DNA from: Athripsodes cinereus
Taxonomy: Eukaryota > Arthropoda > Insecta > Trichoptera > Leptoceridae
Assembly (NCBI GenBank): GCA_947579605.1
Contig: OX388329.1
Coordinates: forward strand, 21,904,299 to 21,968,298
DNA length: 64,000 bases
Direction: 5' to 3'
The notes below the pieces were generated by a model. That model saw only the letters and a program-made list of their open reading frames with translations, searched no databases and was not told the origin of the DNA. A program made the position numbers and the translations under genes. Of the stretch, positions 1 to 11,467 are shown piece after piece; position 1 is the first letter of the stretch, and each line of letters begins with the position of its first letter.

Positions 1-533
1 TTTCATGGAATAGCCTTAAAATAATTATCCGGTTATTTTCATAATATTTTCCTTCCCTGAAAATTTACGAAAAATGTAGTCAGTGTTGTGATAAATTTAT
101 TGTAATAAATGTGTACAAAAAAACTTAAAATGCATATCTAGTATCTCAAAAATATTCCTTTTGAAGTCGGCAAACTATGCGGCTCTTCCATCCCTTGAAT
201 GTAACGCTTAAAAAAATTTCGTACACAGTTACACAGACATATCGCTTTTTAATTATTTGACATTTTCAATTACTTTAGAATTTCGGAGAAAAGACCAGTT
301 ATTTGAACTAGCTTTAGACACATCTATGGATTGTACTGACTGTATTTTGACAACTTACCTGTTACTAACATTATAACGGGCACTGAAGGCGTAGGTACCT
401 AGCAAAATACAAGTAGGTATGACATGTATACACATAATTATACAATACATTATTATGAACATATACCTAATAGAATAGGGGTATACTTTGTAGTGCAAGT
501 ACCTTGTAATAATAACAACAATCTAGAGAGAAT
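1..533. other. AT-rich non-coding sequence, nothing identified
   Basis: No exon-like open frame, splice-site pair or recognisable repeat is visible. The open frame running through its end only becomes meaningful after position 537, inside the LINE-B piece that follows. Confidence 0.5.
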
Positions 534-733
534 AATCCGTCCGCAGGGTTTCCGTCGGCCCGGGCGTCCCTCTTTCACAATACACCGTTCCTATGACAAC
601 GATATCAGAGCGCAAGGAATGTCGTGGGAAGAGGTGACGCAATTGGCACAGAGACGCTCTGAATGGAGGAGGCTGGTTTCTGCCCTGTGCTCCCGAGAGG
701 AGCGTTGAGGGCGATGATGATGATGATGAGAGA
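534..733 (+). mobile_element. LINE-B 3' fragment with GAT-repeat tail
   Basis: This 5'-truncated piece of a non-LTR retrotransposon encodes the last ~57 residues of its reverse-transcriptase protein, including FRRPGRPSFTIHRSYD, IRAQGMSWEEVTQLAQ and a C-terminus ALCSREER before the TGA at 706-708. The reading frame is open and nearly identical to the end of the longer minus-strand copy at 52244-52900. After the stop comes a GAT/ATG repeat (709-729), the tail of this LINE; the other copy has the same tail. The high identity between copies suggests recent activity of the family. It is a dead fragment without endonuclease or polymerase domains. Confidence 0.85.
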
Positions 734-822
734 GAATAATAATATTGTTGCAATCTTCGCACGTCAAGTGGGAGACAATGAAATAGGTACACCGCAAAAA
801 CCTATGCTAATTTTGGATTACA

Positions 823-980
823 TTTTCCATCTTGAATTCACCGATGAGGTTTGTCACTCATCCTTGATTTCTTATTTTTTTGTTGGCACAGAGTGGACAA
901 CTTGCATGTTTATTTCGTGCGACTGGTGTGCTGGCTACTCCACATATGGGATATGTCGTTATGGGATAGTAGTAATAGAA
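823..980 (+). mobile_element. TAG-SINE copy, 5'-truncated
   Basis: The segment aligns by eye to the family described at 19354-19606: a GATGAGGTTTG core, TTGGCACAGAG, a CTGGTGTGCTGGCTACTCCA stretch, and a terminal GGGATAGTAGTAATAG. It has lost its 5' half and is diverged. It lies about 90 bp after the LINE-B tail. Confidence 0.7.
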
Positions 981-1420
981 ATATGTAGTATGTAACTTAA
1001 TAGTGTAATGTAAATTATGATTATTTTAATTTGATATATTTTACTATGCTTTGCTTCCGCTACAAATGTATTTATTATTGAAATTGTACAAATATGTCTT
1101 TACAGAATTATTATTGAATTTCGTGAGTATGGGAATTAAGAGTTTTTTTTTTTAATTTTGTTGCCATTGTGCTCAATTATGAGAATTATTTCATTTTGAT
1201 TCGTTCTCATGCGAATGGCATTATACATTTTATGGACCGTCGCTGTGTATTATTCAACGTGTATCTATGTATGTCTATTTATTTATGGCTAAAACACATT
1301 TTGCCCCGTAACGCTTATTCAAACTAATTTTGTAACGGAAACTTGAATGAAAAAATATAGTATTTGAATTCATCAACTTGCTGAAGAAAGACATACTTAA
1401 ATCTTTTCTTTTCGTCCATC
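981..1420. other. AT-rich non-coding sequence
   Basis: No open frame, repeat or RNA gene can be supported here. Confidence 0.45.
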
Positions 1421-1514
1421 ATACGGCTGGTGAAGCGCAGAGTCACGAGGTCCCGGGTTCGGTTTCCGGTTAGAACAAAATGTAAAATTACCTTTTTCAA
1501 ATTCCTGAGTCGGG

Positions 1515-1553
<39 letters not shown>

Positions 1554-1640
1554 TTTCTGCATTATAGTAGCCATAATACACGATTAATATAATATTTTGG
1601 AACTAGCTCGATCTGTGTGCATTGTCTATAAATATTATAA
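1421..1640 (+). mobile_element. SINE-A copy (tRNA-derived) with expanded TA repeat
   Basis: The head holds an RNA polymerase III B-box-like stretch, GGTTCGGTTTCC at 1456-1467. It is followed by the AACAAAATGTAAAATTACC region and a body ending in AACTAGCTCGATCTGTGTG, matching the better copy at 36944-37180. A TA dinucleotide run (about 1519-1549) has grown inside the body. It is a SINE rather than a tRNA gene: the cloverleaf 5' half is degenerate and an unrelated body follows. Confidence 0.75.
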
Positions 1641-4600
1641 TATTATCACCGGTATTACCTGAAGCATAAAGTAGAAACAACAGCAGTTTCCCACCATTCA
1701 GAGCGATTCTGCATCATGCGAGTCACTTCTTCTGACAATATTTCTAACAGTACCTATGTTGTATTATCAATAGTACCTACAAAATCTTTCTATTTATTTA
1801 TATCTTATTGTATGGTACATGTAAATATCGGCAAAATAACAGGAACTTGCTCTTATTATGTCTACCAATAACGATTACTTCAGGCATTTTATTGTTATAC
1901 AATATGGTTTATATTCCAAACATCGTATAATCTTTACTATAAATAGAGATAGGCTAGTAACTATATGTATATTAGCGAATCCAATTGTGGCATGTTTCAA
2001 TTTTACTATTATTAAACAATAAACTTGAGGCGCGTTATCAAAACTAAGTTATAACCTCGAGTTATGTTAGGGAATTATATTATTTATGTTACAAATACGA
2101 ACGATTAAGAACGTTGAATAATTAAATAAAAACGTGAACACTTTTATTACACTTATCGTATGTTGAAATAATATTAATCGAAAGCATGTTTAAAGGGATT
2201 TCATATTTCTTTCTTGCTTTGTCGTGTTGTCAAAATTTACTACCATTTTTGATTAATCTGGATTTATTTAGATATTTTTCAAAATGTGTACTGTAGCTAG
2301 CTTGAATAATACATTTACCTATACGGCGACTTAAATCTGGAGATATTCCTATATTTTGATACACAACTTTTGACAATACTTATAATTTTTAATTATATTA
2401 TTTTTCTGTGATCAAGATTTAAATATATAAATTTTATCCTCGAATATTTCTAGTTATTTGATTTTAAATAAAAAAAAACTGTTCTTAAGAATTCAATTCT
2501 CATGCATTTATTGACATATTATATCCCAATAATATATTAATATTTCTATAACTCTTCTAATCTTTTTTTCCTTAATCTAAAGTTGCGTGCATATTATCAT
2601 CATAGGTTCGTGCTTTCAATGATATCGTAAGAACAAAATATTAATATGTAAGCACTTGAAAAACTTTATGAAACAATATACTTATACCATTGCACTACAT
2701 TATAGTGGCGTAAAGCTGTACTTGAATGTATTGTTCAGTGAGTGAACGCTTGTTGCATTCTATTGTTAGTGCGTTGAATAAGATATTATTATTGTTTCAT
2801 AAACGGAGGGTGTTTTTGTTCCTATGAATTCTTTTAACATTCATTTGAATCTATGTACATCAACATAGGAATGCATGTTATTATTACTGCATACAAAATA
2901 ATATAACTGATTCTGTTCACTGTGTTCCGTATGAAAAATTCACCTGTTGAAGTCTGACGCGTGTCGTGTGGTAATTTACATATTTGACATGTTAAATGTG
3001 TTTGATGGAATTTGCGATGAAAATGCATCCGTGCTACAAATCACTATAGCACGATATAAGTTCTTGTCCCTATTAAATAAAATTATAAAAATCAGGATTG
3101 TGCAATTTTGAAGTAAACCAGTTGACGAAATCGCTTATAATATTTTTGACACAGGACTGCAGCACCATAGAGCGAGTCGAATTTGGACCGCTCTATGGTG
3201 CATTGTCTATGCTCAATAATTGATGTGATTTATCTGTGTATTGTTATATCTCTCTTCCATGATGTTCCAATAATGCCTAGTCGTGTTTTTTAATCGCTCC
3301 GAGTTTTAATTGAAAAAACTCAGAGGATTTAACAATAATCATTGTCTAAATAGACAAAAATTATGAAATGGAGTTTAAGTACAATAAATTAACATTTGAT
3401 TACAATATCACTGAGAAAAATACAAACACACTTGAATGTTGTTATTCCAAGTTTGTCCAGGACATTGTTCCGAATATATGTATCAATAAATAATTCCTTA
3501 ATAGGTAAATAAGCATGACCTTATTGCCAAATATCAATTTCTTATATTGACGTTTACGCCAATTGTTAGATTTTATCTTATTTCCACACGTTTCTCATAA
3601 TCCGATACTATTACGTATATTTTGCTTTCGCTTTCACAAGTTCAACATCATTTCCTTTTTTCTTGTTTACATAGGTAGTTAAGAGTTCCGAGAATGTTAT
3701 TATATTATGTAGATTCTTTGAGACCAGACAGAACTGACATTACAATAATTATAATGTCTAGAAGGTTCTCTGTTTCTGCCGTAATACATTTAACATAGCT
3801 TGTATAATGTTTTTCGCCTGCAGACCGGTTTGAATGTGCGTATATATTAATAATATTTTTTAGGCAGCATTAAAGAGAAGTACATATTATATTTTGTTAA
3901 TACCGATATTATTATATATACAATTATTAGTAAATACACATTTTTTTAATGTAAATAACATTCGTTGAAAATGTTTTTCTGTTTATTGTAGAGATTTAAT
4001 GAAATTATACGTGGTTATTATTATTATTATTATTATTATTAAACGGTTTGTGTATTTATTCATACAGATTACATATATTGAAGATAATATTATGTAGGTA
4101 TTATAATTATGTGTTGTAGAAATTTAACATATTCTGTGTTCCCGTTTGTGTCGAAGGTCAGCGTGAGCTTACTTTTCATGGTTTTAGAAGATAAAAGTTA
4201 ATTGTTTGTATGCCATTTTGTGTTCATCATTCAGAATCATCGTGATCATATTCTCAACGATATGATTTTTTTAAATAGTCGTTTTGAAGTTGGCTAGCCT
4301 ATGATTTGAATTTCATTATACATCGGGTATAATGAAATTGTATCTAAGTGCGTTGATTCGTAGATAACCTAAATATTTTGTACAAAACAGTGCTCAAGGG
4401 AAATGTGGATTTTCCGCTTATTATGTTTGCAATACTATTGTAGGTATTTCTAATGCACTTTATCCATGTGTATGAACCCAATTAGTTAATGAGATTTACA
4501 ATTAATGTTTGTATTGGGTGAATTCTCAATATGGATATGTGTGTACCTATGCAACTCGTAATAAAATCGGTAACTAATTATATAAAAACTTCTTCAATGT

Positions 4601-5505
4601 TCTATGTATATCTGTCATTTATGTCTAGCAATATATATATCGCTTTGGATAATTCACACTTCAAGTAAAGATTGGGTAACTAGTTAATTTATTATGAATT
4701 AACAGCTGGAAAACTTTTCCTAACTCTGTTGAAGCAAAGATTAATTATTTTCGTGTCATAGACGTACGATTCTTGTACTTGAAGTTCTTGTAAACTTTAC
4801 AAATATCCTTTCCTTTACTTGTAATAGGAACTCAATTTTCACCATGAGGAGTTGGGTTGAGAAATTTAATTAGAATTATCTATATTTATCTAACCCACTC
4901 TTGAATATAAAAATAAATTCTTTGACGTCTTCTATTCCGCAATACACTTGCTATAGTTTAAAAGAAAATGTAATATTTGGTAATAAAAGAGATTGCGATT
5001 GATAGAAATCAATTTAAAAAAATATCCTAAAATGAAAGCACATAATATTATGTAAGCTCTGCGATCTGTTTTGTCAAAAGTTATCAAATAGTTTTGTGGA
5101 AGTTATACCTATTATTAAAGAAATATTTAAGTTCATAATTATAAACTTTTGTAATAGTGTATTATCTTTTAGAAACTACACTTCGAAATGCAGAATAGTG
5201 ACGTTCATTGTACCCAAATAGATTTAACGATATTCTATTTAAAGAATAAAAGTCAGTCCTTTAGTAAAAAAAATGTTCATAATATTTATAAATAGTTTAT
5301 ATAAACCATCGTTGACAGTTTAAGATGCACGAACGAATGGGAGTGAAAATGATTGTTATAGTAATAAACCAAGAAAATAAAAAATAAATATAGTAAGGTA
5401 AGTATGTTAATTATTTTAGGTTATCTTTTCGTGCGATATTTTTATGGCCAGCGATTGTTTATACTATTACAATTTATTCTCACGGGCTGTTACTTATTTG
5501 AATTC
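1641..5505. other. Long AT-rich non-coding stretch
   Basis: Nothing coding is supported across ~3.9 kb. Notable items are a TTA trinucleotide run at about 4016-4041 and a perfect 13-bp stem at 3162-3174/3189-3201. The stretch immediately precedes the candidate leader exon and may hold its promoter or upstream intron, but no promoter element stands out. Confidence 0.45.
3162..3201. repeat. Short inverted repeat, 13-bp stem with 14-nt loop
   Basis: GCACCATAGAGCG at 3162-3174 is perfectly complementary to CGCTCTATGGTGC at 3189-3201. The stem is short for a microRNA precursor and flanking pairing is poor. It could be a remnant foldback or chance. Confidence 0.5.
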
Positions 5506-5522
5506 ATTCGTTGTTTTTCTAG

Positions 5523-5770
5523 ATGTCTTGTGTCGGAAACCGTATTGTGAAGACGTCGAGCGGTTCGCTTGAGATGTGATTGTGATCGTTGGTGTGAAGT
5601 GAAAAGGGGAAATAATCATTATTGGGCGTGCAAATAAAAATAATATCTGAGTAAATATTTCAACTTATTGTGTGAGAAGTGAACTACCGTTAACACGCGA
5701 AGTGAATCGGGGAACGGGGGAAACATGAAGTTTACTGAAGAACTTCCTTGACAAGTGGATAAAAAAACAC
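5523..5770 (+). other. Candidate 5' UTR / leader exon of a plus-strand gene
   Basis: A pyrimidine-rich TTGTTTTTCT followed by AG (5521-5522) could be an acceptor; alternatively transcription could begin just upstream at a TCATTC initiator-like site (A at 5506). The segment ends at AAACAC|GTAAGA, a strong donor starting at 5771. It is clearly less AT-rich than its surroundings, with phrases such as GTGATCGTTGGTGTGAAGTG. All frames contain stops: the ATG at 5703 opens only an 8-codon frame and the ATG at 5523 an 18-codon one. That fits non-coding leader sequence. Linking it to the coding exon at 39610-39795 is speculation based on shared strand. Confidence 0.4.
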
Positions 5771-7517
5771 GTAAGAATTTTATTTTTATTGTCTTTCATT
5801 CAAATTGTTTAGATTTTGAATTAAATATTCAAACATTGTAAGAAAATATATGAAGATTTTATGTTAACAGAATTGAAAAATTGTGTAAAAAAATTGACAA
5901 TGAGATTATTAGACTTAAAACATCAGTTTTCTTATTCTAAGTAATGGTGCATAAAGGGACAGAAATCCTTTTCGATATACGTAATGGATAAACGAATCTA
6001 TATCCTGTATCAATATTATCTGATTAAGATTTTTAGCATCATCAAGGTTTTCATCTTACTGACAATTTTACAATAATCTGCATAAGTTACGCACACACAC
6101 TTTCCCATACTTATGTTCAATGCACATAGTTGCTTACAGAGAAGTAACTAAGGAAGTAGATTTCCTTCCTGTACATGTGTTCATAACTATGAGATTTAGT
6201 CGATAGGAGACTATGTAGATAGATACTTACATACTTTATGTTACGTATACTCTATGTTCATCCCGCACATGAATACGGTGCTGGTGTGCAATACAATATG
6301 TTTATTGTTAGTATGCAATGATTACTTTAATGTACATGTCTTGTTCGCTTTAATAATAATTCACAATAATCGTTAAATATTTAATGTCTGAGTTTTACTA
6401 TTACAGCCCAATAACATCAACTGACCTATTTCATTATGTTTGGTTTATAAATCAGGTAAACTGCAGTTAATGTCAGAGATGTTTACGATACACATTTGAC
6501 AGTTGCATGAGGATATTTAAAATTCATGGATCATTTAAGAATTTATTACAAATCATAAATTACACAACAACAAAATAACTGATAGATTTTTTTTCCACAG
6601 AATACCTTATTATAATAGAAGTTGTAGAATATTTTAGATTTGCTTTCCTTTTATTTTTATTTATTTCAATTAACTATTTTATATTATTGTCTAATGTACC
6701 TAATAATAAGTCATAAACATCCTAAATTTGGAGAGACGGAGAAATTCCAATGTATAAATCTTCTGAAGATTATTGCCTTTCACTTCTGGTGCAGTTCTTA
6801 ATCATTATGAAAAACCAGAAAAGAGGATACCTACTCATTTGTTTCTTCTTTTAACGGAAAATTTAAATACGCGGCGGCAGAATTGACATCCACACTTCTC
6901 AGCATTATACAACCAGATAAGTCTCCATATGATCAGTCATGATCACACTAAAACTTAACAGTCTAATGCCGGGAAAAATTCACCTATTCATTATACTTCT
7001 TTTTTATTCTTCCTATTTTTCTTTATTATACCTTAATGTATTAATAACGCGTGGAATCTTGTTGATATTCTTTTATGTAATATTAATTTTTGTGCAAGAA
7101 TGCGTATGAAGGGTTATAAATCACTCTAATGGTATTCAAATATCTTGAATATCAAACGAAATATAAACAATGAAACGCATTTATCAATAATTCTATTCAG
7201 CTTCCTAGCGGTGAACTAACACGAGGTAAAGTAACTAAGCATTTATGCACATAGTATGTATGTAGATACCTATTGTTGTATTTCGCAACATTTAAGTTCT
7301 CTCTATTTATCCGATGTTTTAAACGTACTCTCTCCTTAGTTAAGCATTCGAGTTAATTGACTGGTAACATAATATTAATAATTCATGTCACTCGCCATCG
7401 GTACATGTAAATATTATAATTATTATTATTCATATGTGAAATTACATAATAATACAATTTATATTACTAGTGCTTTGCTAGCAGTTACTTGTAACGAGGC
7501 GTCATATTGTACAATAA
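5771..7517. other. AT-rich non-coding, probable intron
   Basis: No coding or repeat feature is supported. If the preceding leader exon is real, this is the start of its downstream intron. Confidence 0.4.
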
Positions 7518-7785
7518 TCTATATAAAAAAAATGAGTTAACCATGTATGTTCCCCCATAGCTTGAGAACGGCTGAACCGAATTGTTTGATTTTTTTTGTA
7601 GTGTTCGTAATTGTCAGGAGACGGTTTGCATGAAAGATTTTTTTTGGAAAATCTAACGGAAAAGTCGGAAATTTGGATTGTATGTTTGTATGAATGTGAC
7701 GTTTGTATGACAGTTCCGCTGTCACGTGTTGCCATAACGAAAAAGTTTTTAAATCACCCTGGCGACGCCGGGTAGGAACATCTAG
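7518..7785 (+). mobile_element. Non-autonomous Helitron (268 bp)
   Basis: The element begins with TC (TCTATATAAAAA) directly after an A and ends with CTAG directly before a T, as expected for Helitron insertion between A and T. A short GC hairpin (CCTGGCGACGCCGGG at 7759-7773) sits about ten bases before the terminal CTAG, the classic Helitron 3' signal. The inside holds the AACGGCTGAACCGAA and AGTGTTCG stretches common in lepidopteran non-autonomous Helitrons. It encodes no Rep/helicase protein. Confidence 0.85.
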
Positions 7786-9005
7786 TTTATAACAATATTA
7801 TTTTTTGATTAGTGATGAGTGGTTACGAATCATTTTGAATATACTAATTTTCGATTGTTTTCAAATTATAGCTGATTAAGAAAGGTATAATTCCAATCGA
7901 AATAATCGTTTTTTTTAACAGGGTTAATACAGAAATCGAATAATGCAGATGATTTGTTTACTATTCTTACCATCAAACTAATCTCTCTATTAGTTTATTT
8001 CGCTTCACTGTTCAAATTCAATATTTTTATCAGTAGTTTCATGTTTTGGAGAATTTGTATTTTTTATGCTTAATTTGATCGTGAACTCACCGGCTGGTTA
8101 ATAACGCAATAATAGAAAACCATTGAATGGTATTCAAAAAGGATCTTATACCAGTAAATATCGATTATCGACTTGCACGACCCTAAATTACAATTCAATA
8201 GTTCTATGCTACACTTGTATGCCTAAATATTATGTAGCGCTAGGCGCCGGATACAAAAAGTGTTACATACAATAATTGACGTTCTGTTGAAAATGATAGT
8301 CTATTGTTTATTTTTTGTATTGACATCTTAATCGGTAGCATTAATTAGTTTGTAGGCATTTTGTAGGTGAAATTTTAATATTCAATATTTATTACCTGAA
8401 TAAACAAATGTATTTAATTCATAAAATTCCCGTTAGTAGAATATTCACATGAGTTAAAATGTATGAAAAAGCTTCTCATACTTTATGCTTTTCGAAAAAA
8501 ATGATCAAGGAACAAGAAGTTCATTCTCAGTCTTTTTCGCGTAAATCCAGACATTTCAGTACTCCCATCTGTCTTGCCAAACACTCTTTGTCCTCTCACG
8601 AATCCTGCCGATTGCCCGAGATACCTATAAATCTATGCGTCTAAACATGAGGAATTAGCAGTGGGATTTCATTTTGTATTAGAATGCGCTAATGAATGAA
8701 GAAGACCGAATAATATCATTTGGGAAGTTGTTTCAGTTTCTGATAGCGTGTACGTTATAAGAAGATGAGTAAAATTTTATGTATTAAATAAATAAATAAA
8801 TTTATATATAGGTGTACAAAATGAAAAAAAAAAATAACGTACTGTAAAGTGGGATTTGTAAAACAGATTATTCTGGGACCTTAACGATAGAAAAGGGAAC
8901 AAATCTTCGAAGAGGTATTTAGTCGTGGGAATCTTTCAATGAATACCAGTTAAGTAGCTTACGGAATTGAGAAATGTGGACATATTTTCTTAGACCAAAG
9001 ATAAA
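7786..9005. other. AT-rich non-coding sequence
   Basis: A 61-codon open frame at 8459-8644 is a little richer in C than its surroundings but has no recognisable motif and no splice context. Nothing else is supported. Confidence 0.4.
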
Positions 9006-9139
9006 TCAAATGCAAGAATTCTCAGCACTGAGTTGTTTGGATGATTTCCAGGAAAGTGCAGTCTGTATAAAAGAGGAAGATAAAAAACACATCACAGACT
9101 TCTCAATACAAAATAATCCAGGCACAACCTTAGTTAGTA

Positions 9140-9216
9140 AAGAGCGCCCTTGAGGTGGATTTTTTTCACAAAACGGCGCTTTACAAATCATCCAAATAAT
9201 AATAATAATAATAATT
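9140..9216 (+). repeat. LINE 3'-end remnant with AAT tail
   Basis: The phrase GAGCGCCCTTGAGGTGGAT followed by AACGGCGCTTTACAAATC and then an AAT repeat (9197-9216) recurs at 20096-20178 (with a CAT repeat) and inverted near 13137-13180. It looks like the 3' untranslated end of a retrotransposon family with simple-repeat tails, but no coding part is attached. Confidence 0.45.
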
Positions 9217-9515
9217 GAATACCTACTTAATGTAATTTTGTATGAAATGTGAGAGATATTATAGAATAAGATTGAAGCAAAAAAAAATAATACTAGTATG
9301 TTTCTAATCTACCTATATCCGATTACGGTAGCACATAATATACGGAGGCCTTTTATATATTGCCTGTCATGTAAATATAAGTCGGTAATATATCTCACAG
9401 GATAAACAACATTAGACATTTCGTTGTAAATGGACTAGGATTTTGCAAAGCACCGGCGCTGGTCCAATGCAGAATTCAATGGTATTAAATTTCAGCCTTA
9501 TTTCTTGAAAAGATT

Positions 9516-9657
9516 AATCTGGATTTGGGAAAAAAACCCAAATACACCTCAGCCACCCTCACAGTAAGAACAGTATTCTTTTGCCGTGAAGGTGGAATAT
9601 GTCGGTAGCGCCCCAGTCTGTGACTATCGCTAGGCCACCGACCACCTCATTGAGAAC
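9516..9657 (-). mobile_element. SINE-C: SINE-B-like tail on a different head
   Basis: On the minus strand the 3' half reads CTTACTGTGAGGGTG...GTATTTGGGTTTTTT...CCAGATTAAT, parallel to the SINE-B tail (CTTACTGTGAAAGGTG...GTATTTGGGTTTATA...CCAGATATATC). The 5' head differs: GGTCGGTGGCCTAGCGATAG, which resembles a polymerase III A-box. A clear B-box is missing. It is probably a sister SINE family with the same mobilisation tail. Confidence 0.6.
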
Positions 9658-9659
9658 TA

Positions 9660-9872
9660 TGTAACTTATTTATTTATCGTGTCGAAACCGACAAAAAACC
9701 AATCAAACTGATCTCCAGTACTGTACAAATCGCACAGCAGGTGGAGATACGTCAAAAATATCCTCCACAGTGTATGTGGCACTGGCAGGGCACAATGGAC
9801 ACTCCAACAAGTGTGGCATGGTCTGTGCTGCACCATAGTCACATGCTCCAGATTCGCCTTGTAAGAAGCTCC
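9660..9872 (-). mobile_element. LINE-C C-terminal fragment
   Basis: The correct minus-strand frame, ending at TGA 9703-9705, reads as the cysteine/histidine-containing C-terminal end typical of many insect non-LTR retrotransposon proteins. Visible pieces are SGACDYGAAQTMPHLLECPL, then VEDIFDV and YWRSV at the stop. The stretch C-x-Y-G, Q-T-M-P-H, E-C-P is the diagnostic part. The 3' untranslated tail ends in ATAAATAAATAA near 9668. The upstream end of the fragment is the repeat unit that was amplified into the tandem array beginning at 9821, and SINE-C abuts its 3' end. Confidence 0.75.
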
Positions 9873-10647
9873 ATAATGTAACTTATACTTATACCTACAA
9901 GTGTACAAGTTTTAGAACCCAATATTTTACCGCTTTAAATTGCTGATTTTTAAAAGACAAATAACTTTAACAGTGAAGTAAATATAATAAACCTACGCAG
10001 TACCTATGTAAGTTTTCTGGTCTATGTAAGGTCTGTGCTGCACCATAGTCACATGCTCCAGATTCGTCTTGTAAGAAGCTCCATAATGTAACTTATACTT
10101 ATACCTACAAGTATACAAGTTTTAGAACCCAATATTTTACCGCTTTAAATTGCTGATTTTTAAAAGACCAATAACTTTAACAGTGAAGTAAATATAATAA
10201 ACCTACGCAGTACCTATGGAAGTTTTCTGGTCTATGTAAGGTCTGTGCTGCACCATAGTCACATGCTCCAGATTCGTCTTGTAAGAAGCTCCATAATGTA
10301 ACTTATACTTATACCTACAAGTATACAAGTTTTAGAACCCAATATTTTACCGCTTTAAATTGCTGATTTTTAAAAGACAAATAACTTTAACAGTGAAGTA
10401 AATATAATAAACCTACGCAGTACCTATGTAAGTTTTCTGGTCTATGTAAGGTCTGTGCTGCACCATAGTCACATGCTCCAGATTCGTCTTGTAAGAAGCT
10501 CCATAATGTAACTTATACTTATACCTACAAGTATACAAGTTTTAGAACCCAATATTTTACCGCTTTAAATTGCTGATTTTTAAAAGACAAATAACTTTAA
10601 CAGTGAAGTAAATATAATAAACCTACGCAGTGCCTATGTAAGTTTTC
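9821..10647. repeat. 210-bp tandem array, four copies
   Basis: The phrase GTCTGTGCTGCACCATAGTC recurs at 9821, 10031, 10241 and 10451, an exact 210-bp period. The fourth unit stops at about 10647, after ~197 bp. Units differ at only a few positions (for example AGATTCGCC in the first and AGATTCGTC in the others, or CTATGGAAG versus CTATGTAAG), so the amplification is recent. The first ~50 bp of each unit is the LINE-C coding fragment, and the rest is unique AT-rich sequence. Confidence 0.95.
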
Positions 10648-11277
10648 ATGGGAAGGGCACATCATATTATGATTTCTGACTCTGCAAGAATACAATATAG
10701 ACTAATCCAATAATTTCTTGCAATAATTTGTTATGGAATTTTGCAAACAGCTTAATCTTTTAAAAAGAGACTTGTTTATCATCTGACGTACTTGTAATAT
10801 TTATTATGATGACACTTCAGTTCATCATATCGATGATTGATAATGTCAACTCGTATTAAATACATGGACTGGGCGATTTAGTCTATGGGATGAAGTATTC
10901 CGATGTCATGACTATGTCATCACATAATGTGTATAATTCTTTAATATATTGGCAGAACGAAAATAGAAATGATTTAATTGTACATTAACTCTTCTAGGTA
11001 TATACAATTTCTACGAACAGGATTAATATGGACTTGAATCATTCAAAATGAAAATACTGTATATATTCTAGTTGACGACTGACTAATGCATTAAATTAAT
11101 TTATCAATTATTTTAATATATATTGATTTTGCTTAAAAAAAACTTGGCAAGATATGAATGTGTTTATGCTTGATTCTAATTTGGGACTCGGCTGTGCTAA
11201 AAAAATAATCAATTTTATGAATAATCAATATTACAAATAATTAAACTATATCTCGTTTGAGTGCTATAATATCTGTC
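10648..11277. other. AT-rich non-coding sequence
   Basis: No open frame or repeat is supported between the tandem array and the LINE-E scrap. Confidence 0.4.
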
Positions 11278-11362
11278 CTGTACCAGCTGAAGCAGCTTAT
11301 CCACTCTCGGAATTCCTCTCCATTCTCTAATTTTTCCAGCCAGGACATTCGCCTTCTTTTGA
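11278..11362 (-). mobile_element. LINE-E scrap
   Basis: The plus-strand phrase CCTGTACCAGCTGAAGCAGC, then CATTCTCTAA...CCAGCCAGGACATTCGCCTT, parallels the minus-strand LINE-E fragment at 22217-22400. It is short, with no intact frame. Confidence 0.5.
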
Positions 11363-11467
11363 AATATCTAGAGAAAACTGGTGGGAAAGTAATGTCAAAT
11401 TGAATTAAAATTTATCAATATGTATTCTATTTTTTCGGTGGTAGCCTTATGAAAGTTCATTTTTGTA

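Noticed and set aside
663..995. 110-codon open frame as a gene
   Set aside because: It runs antisense-frame through the LINE-B end, its GAT tail and a TAG-SINE; no domain is present.
1519..1549. TA repeat as a regulatory element
   Set aside because: It is a dinucleotide expansion inside a SINE-A body.
8459..8644. 61-codon open frame
   Set aside because: Slightly unusual composition, but no motif, splice sites, promoter or partner ORF.
9666..9908. 80-codon minus-strand frame as the LINE-C protein
   Set aside because: The genuine LINE-C frame is offset from it; this one is the wrong frame over the same DNA.
9821..10647. CRISPR array
   Set aside because: The 210-bp units are direct tandem repeats without spacers, in a eukaryotic context.
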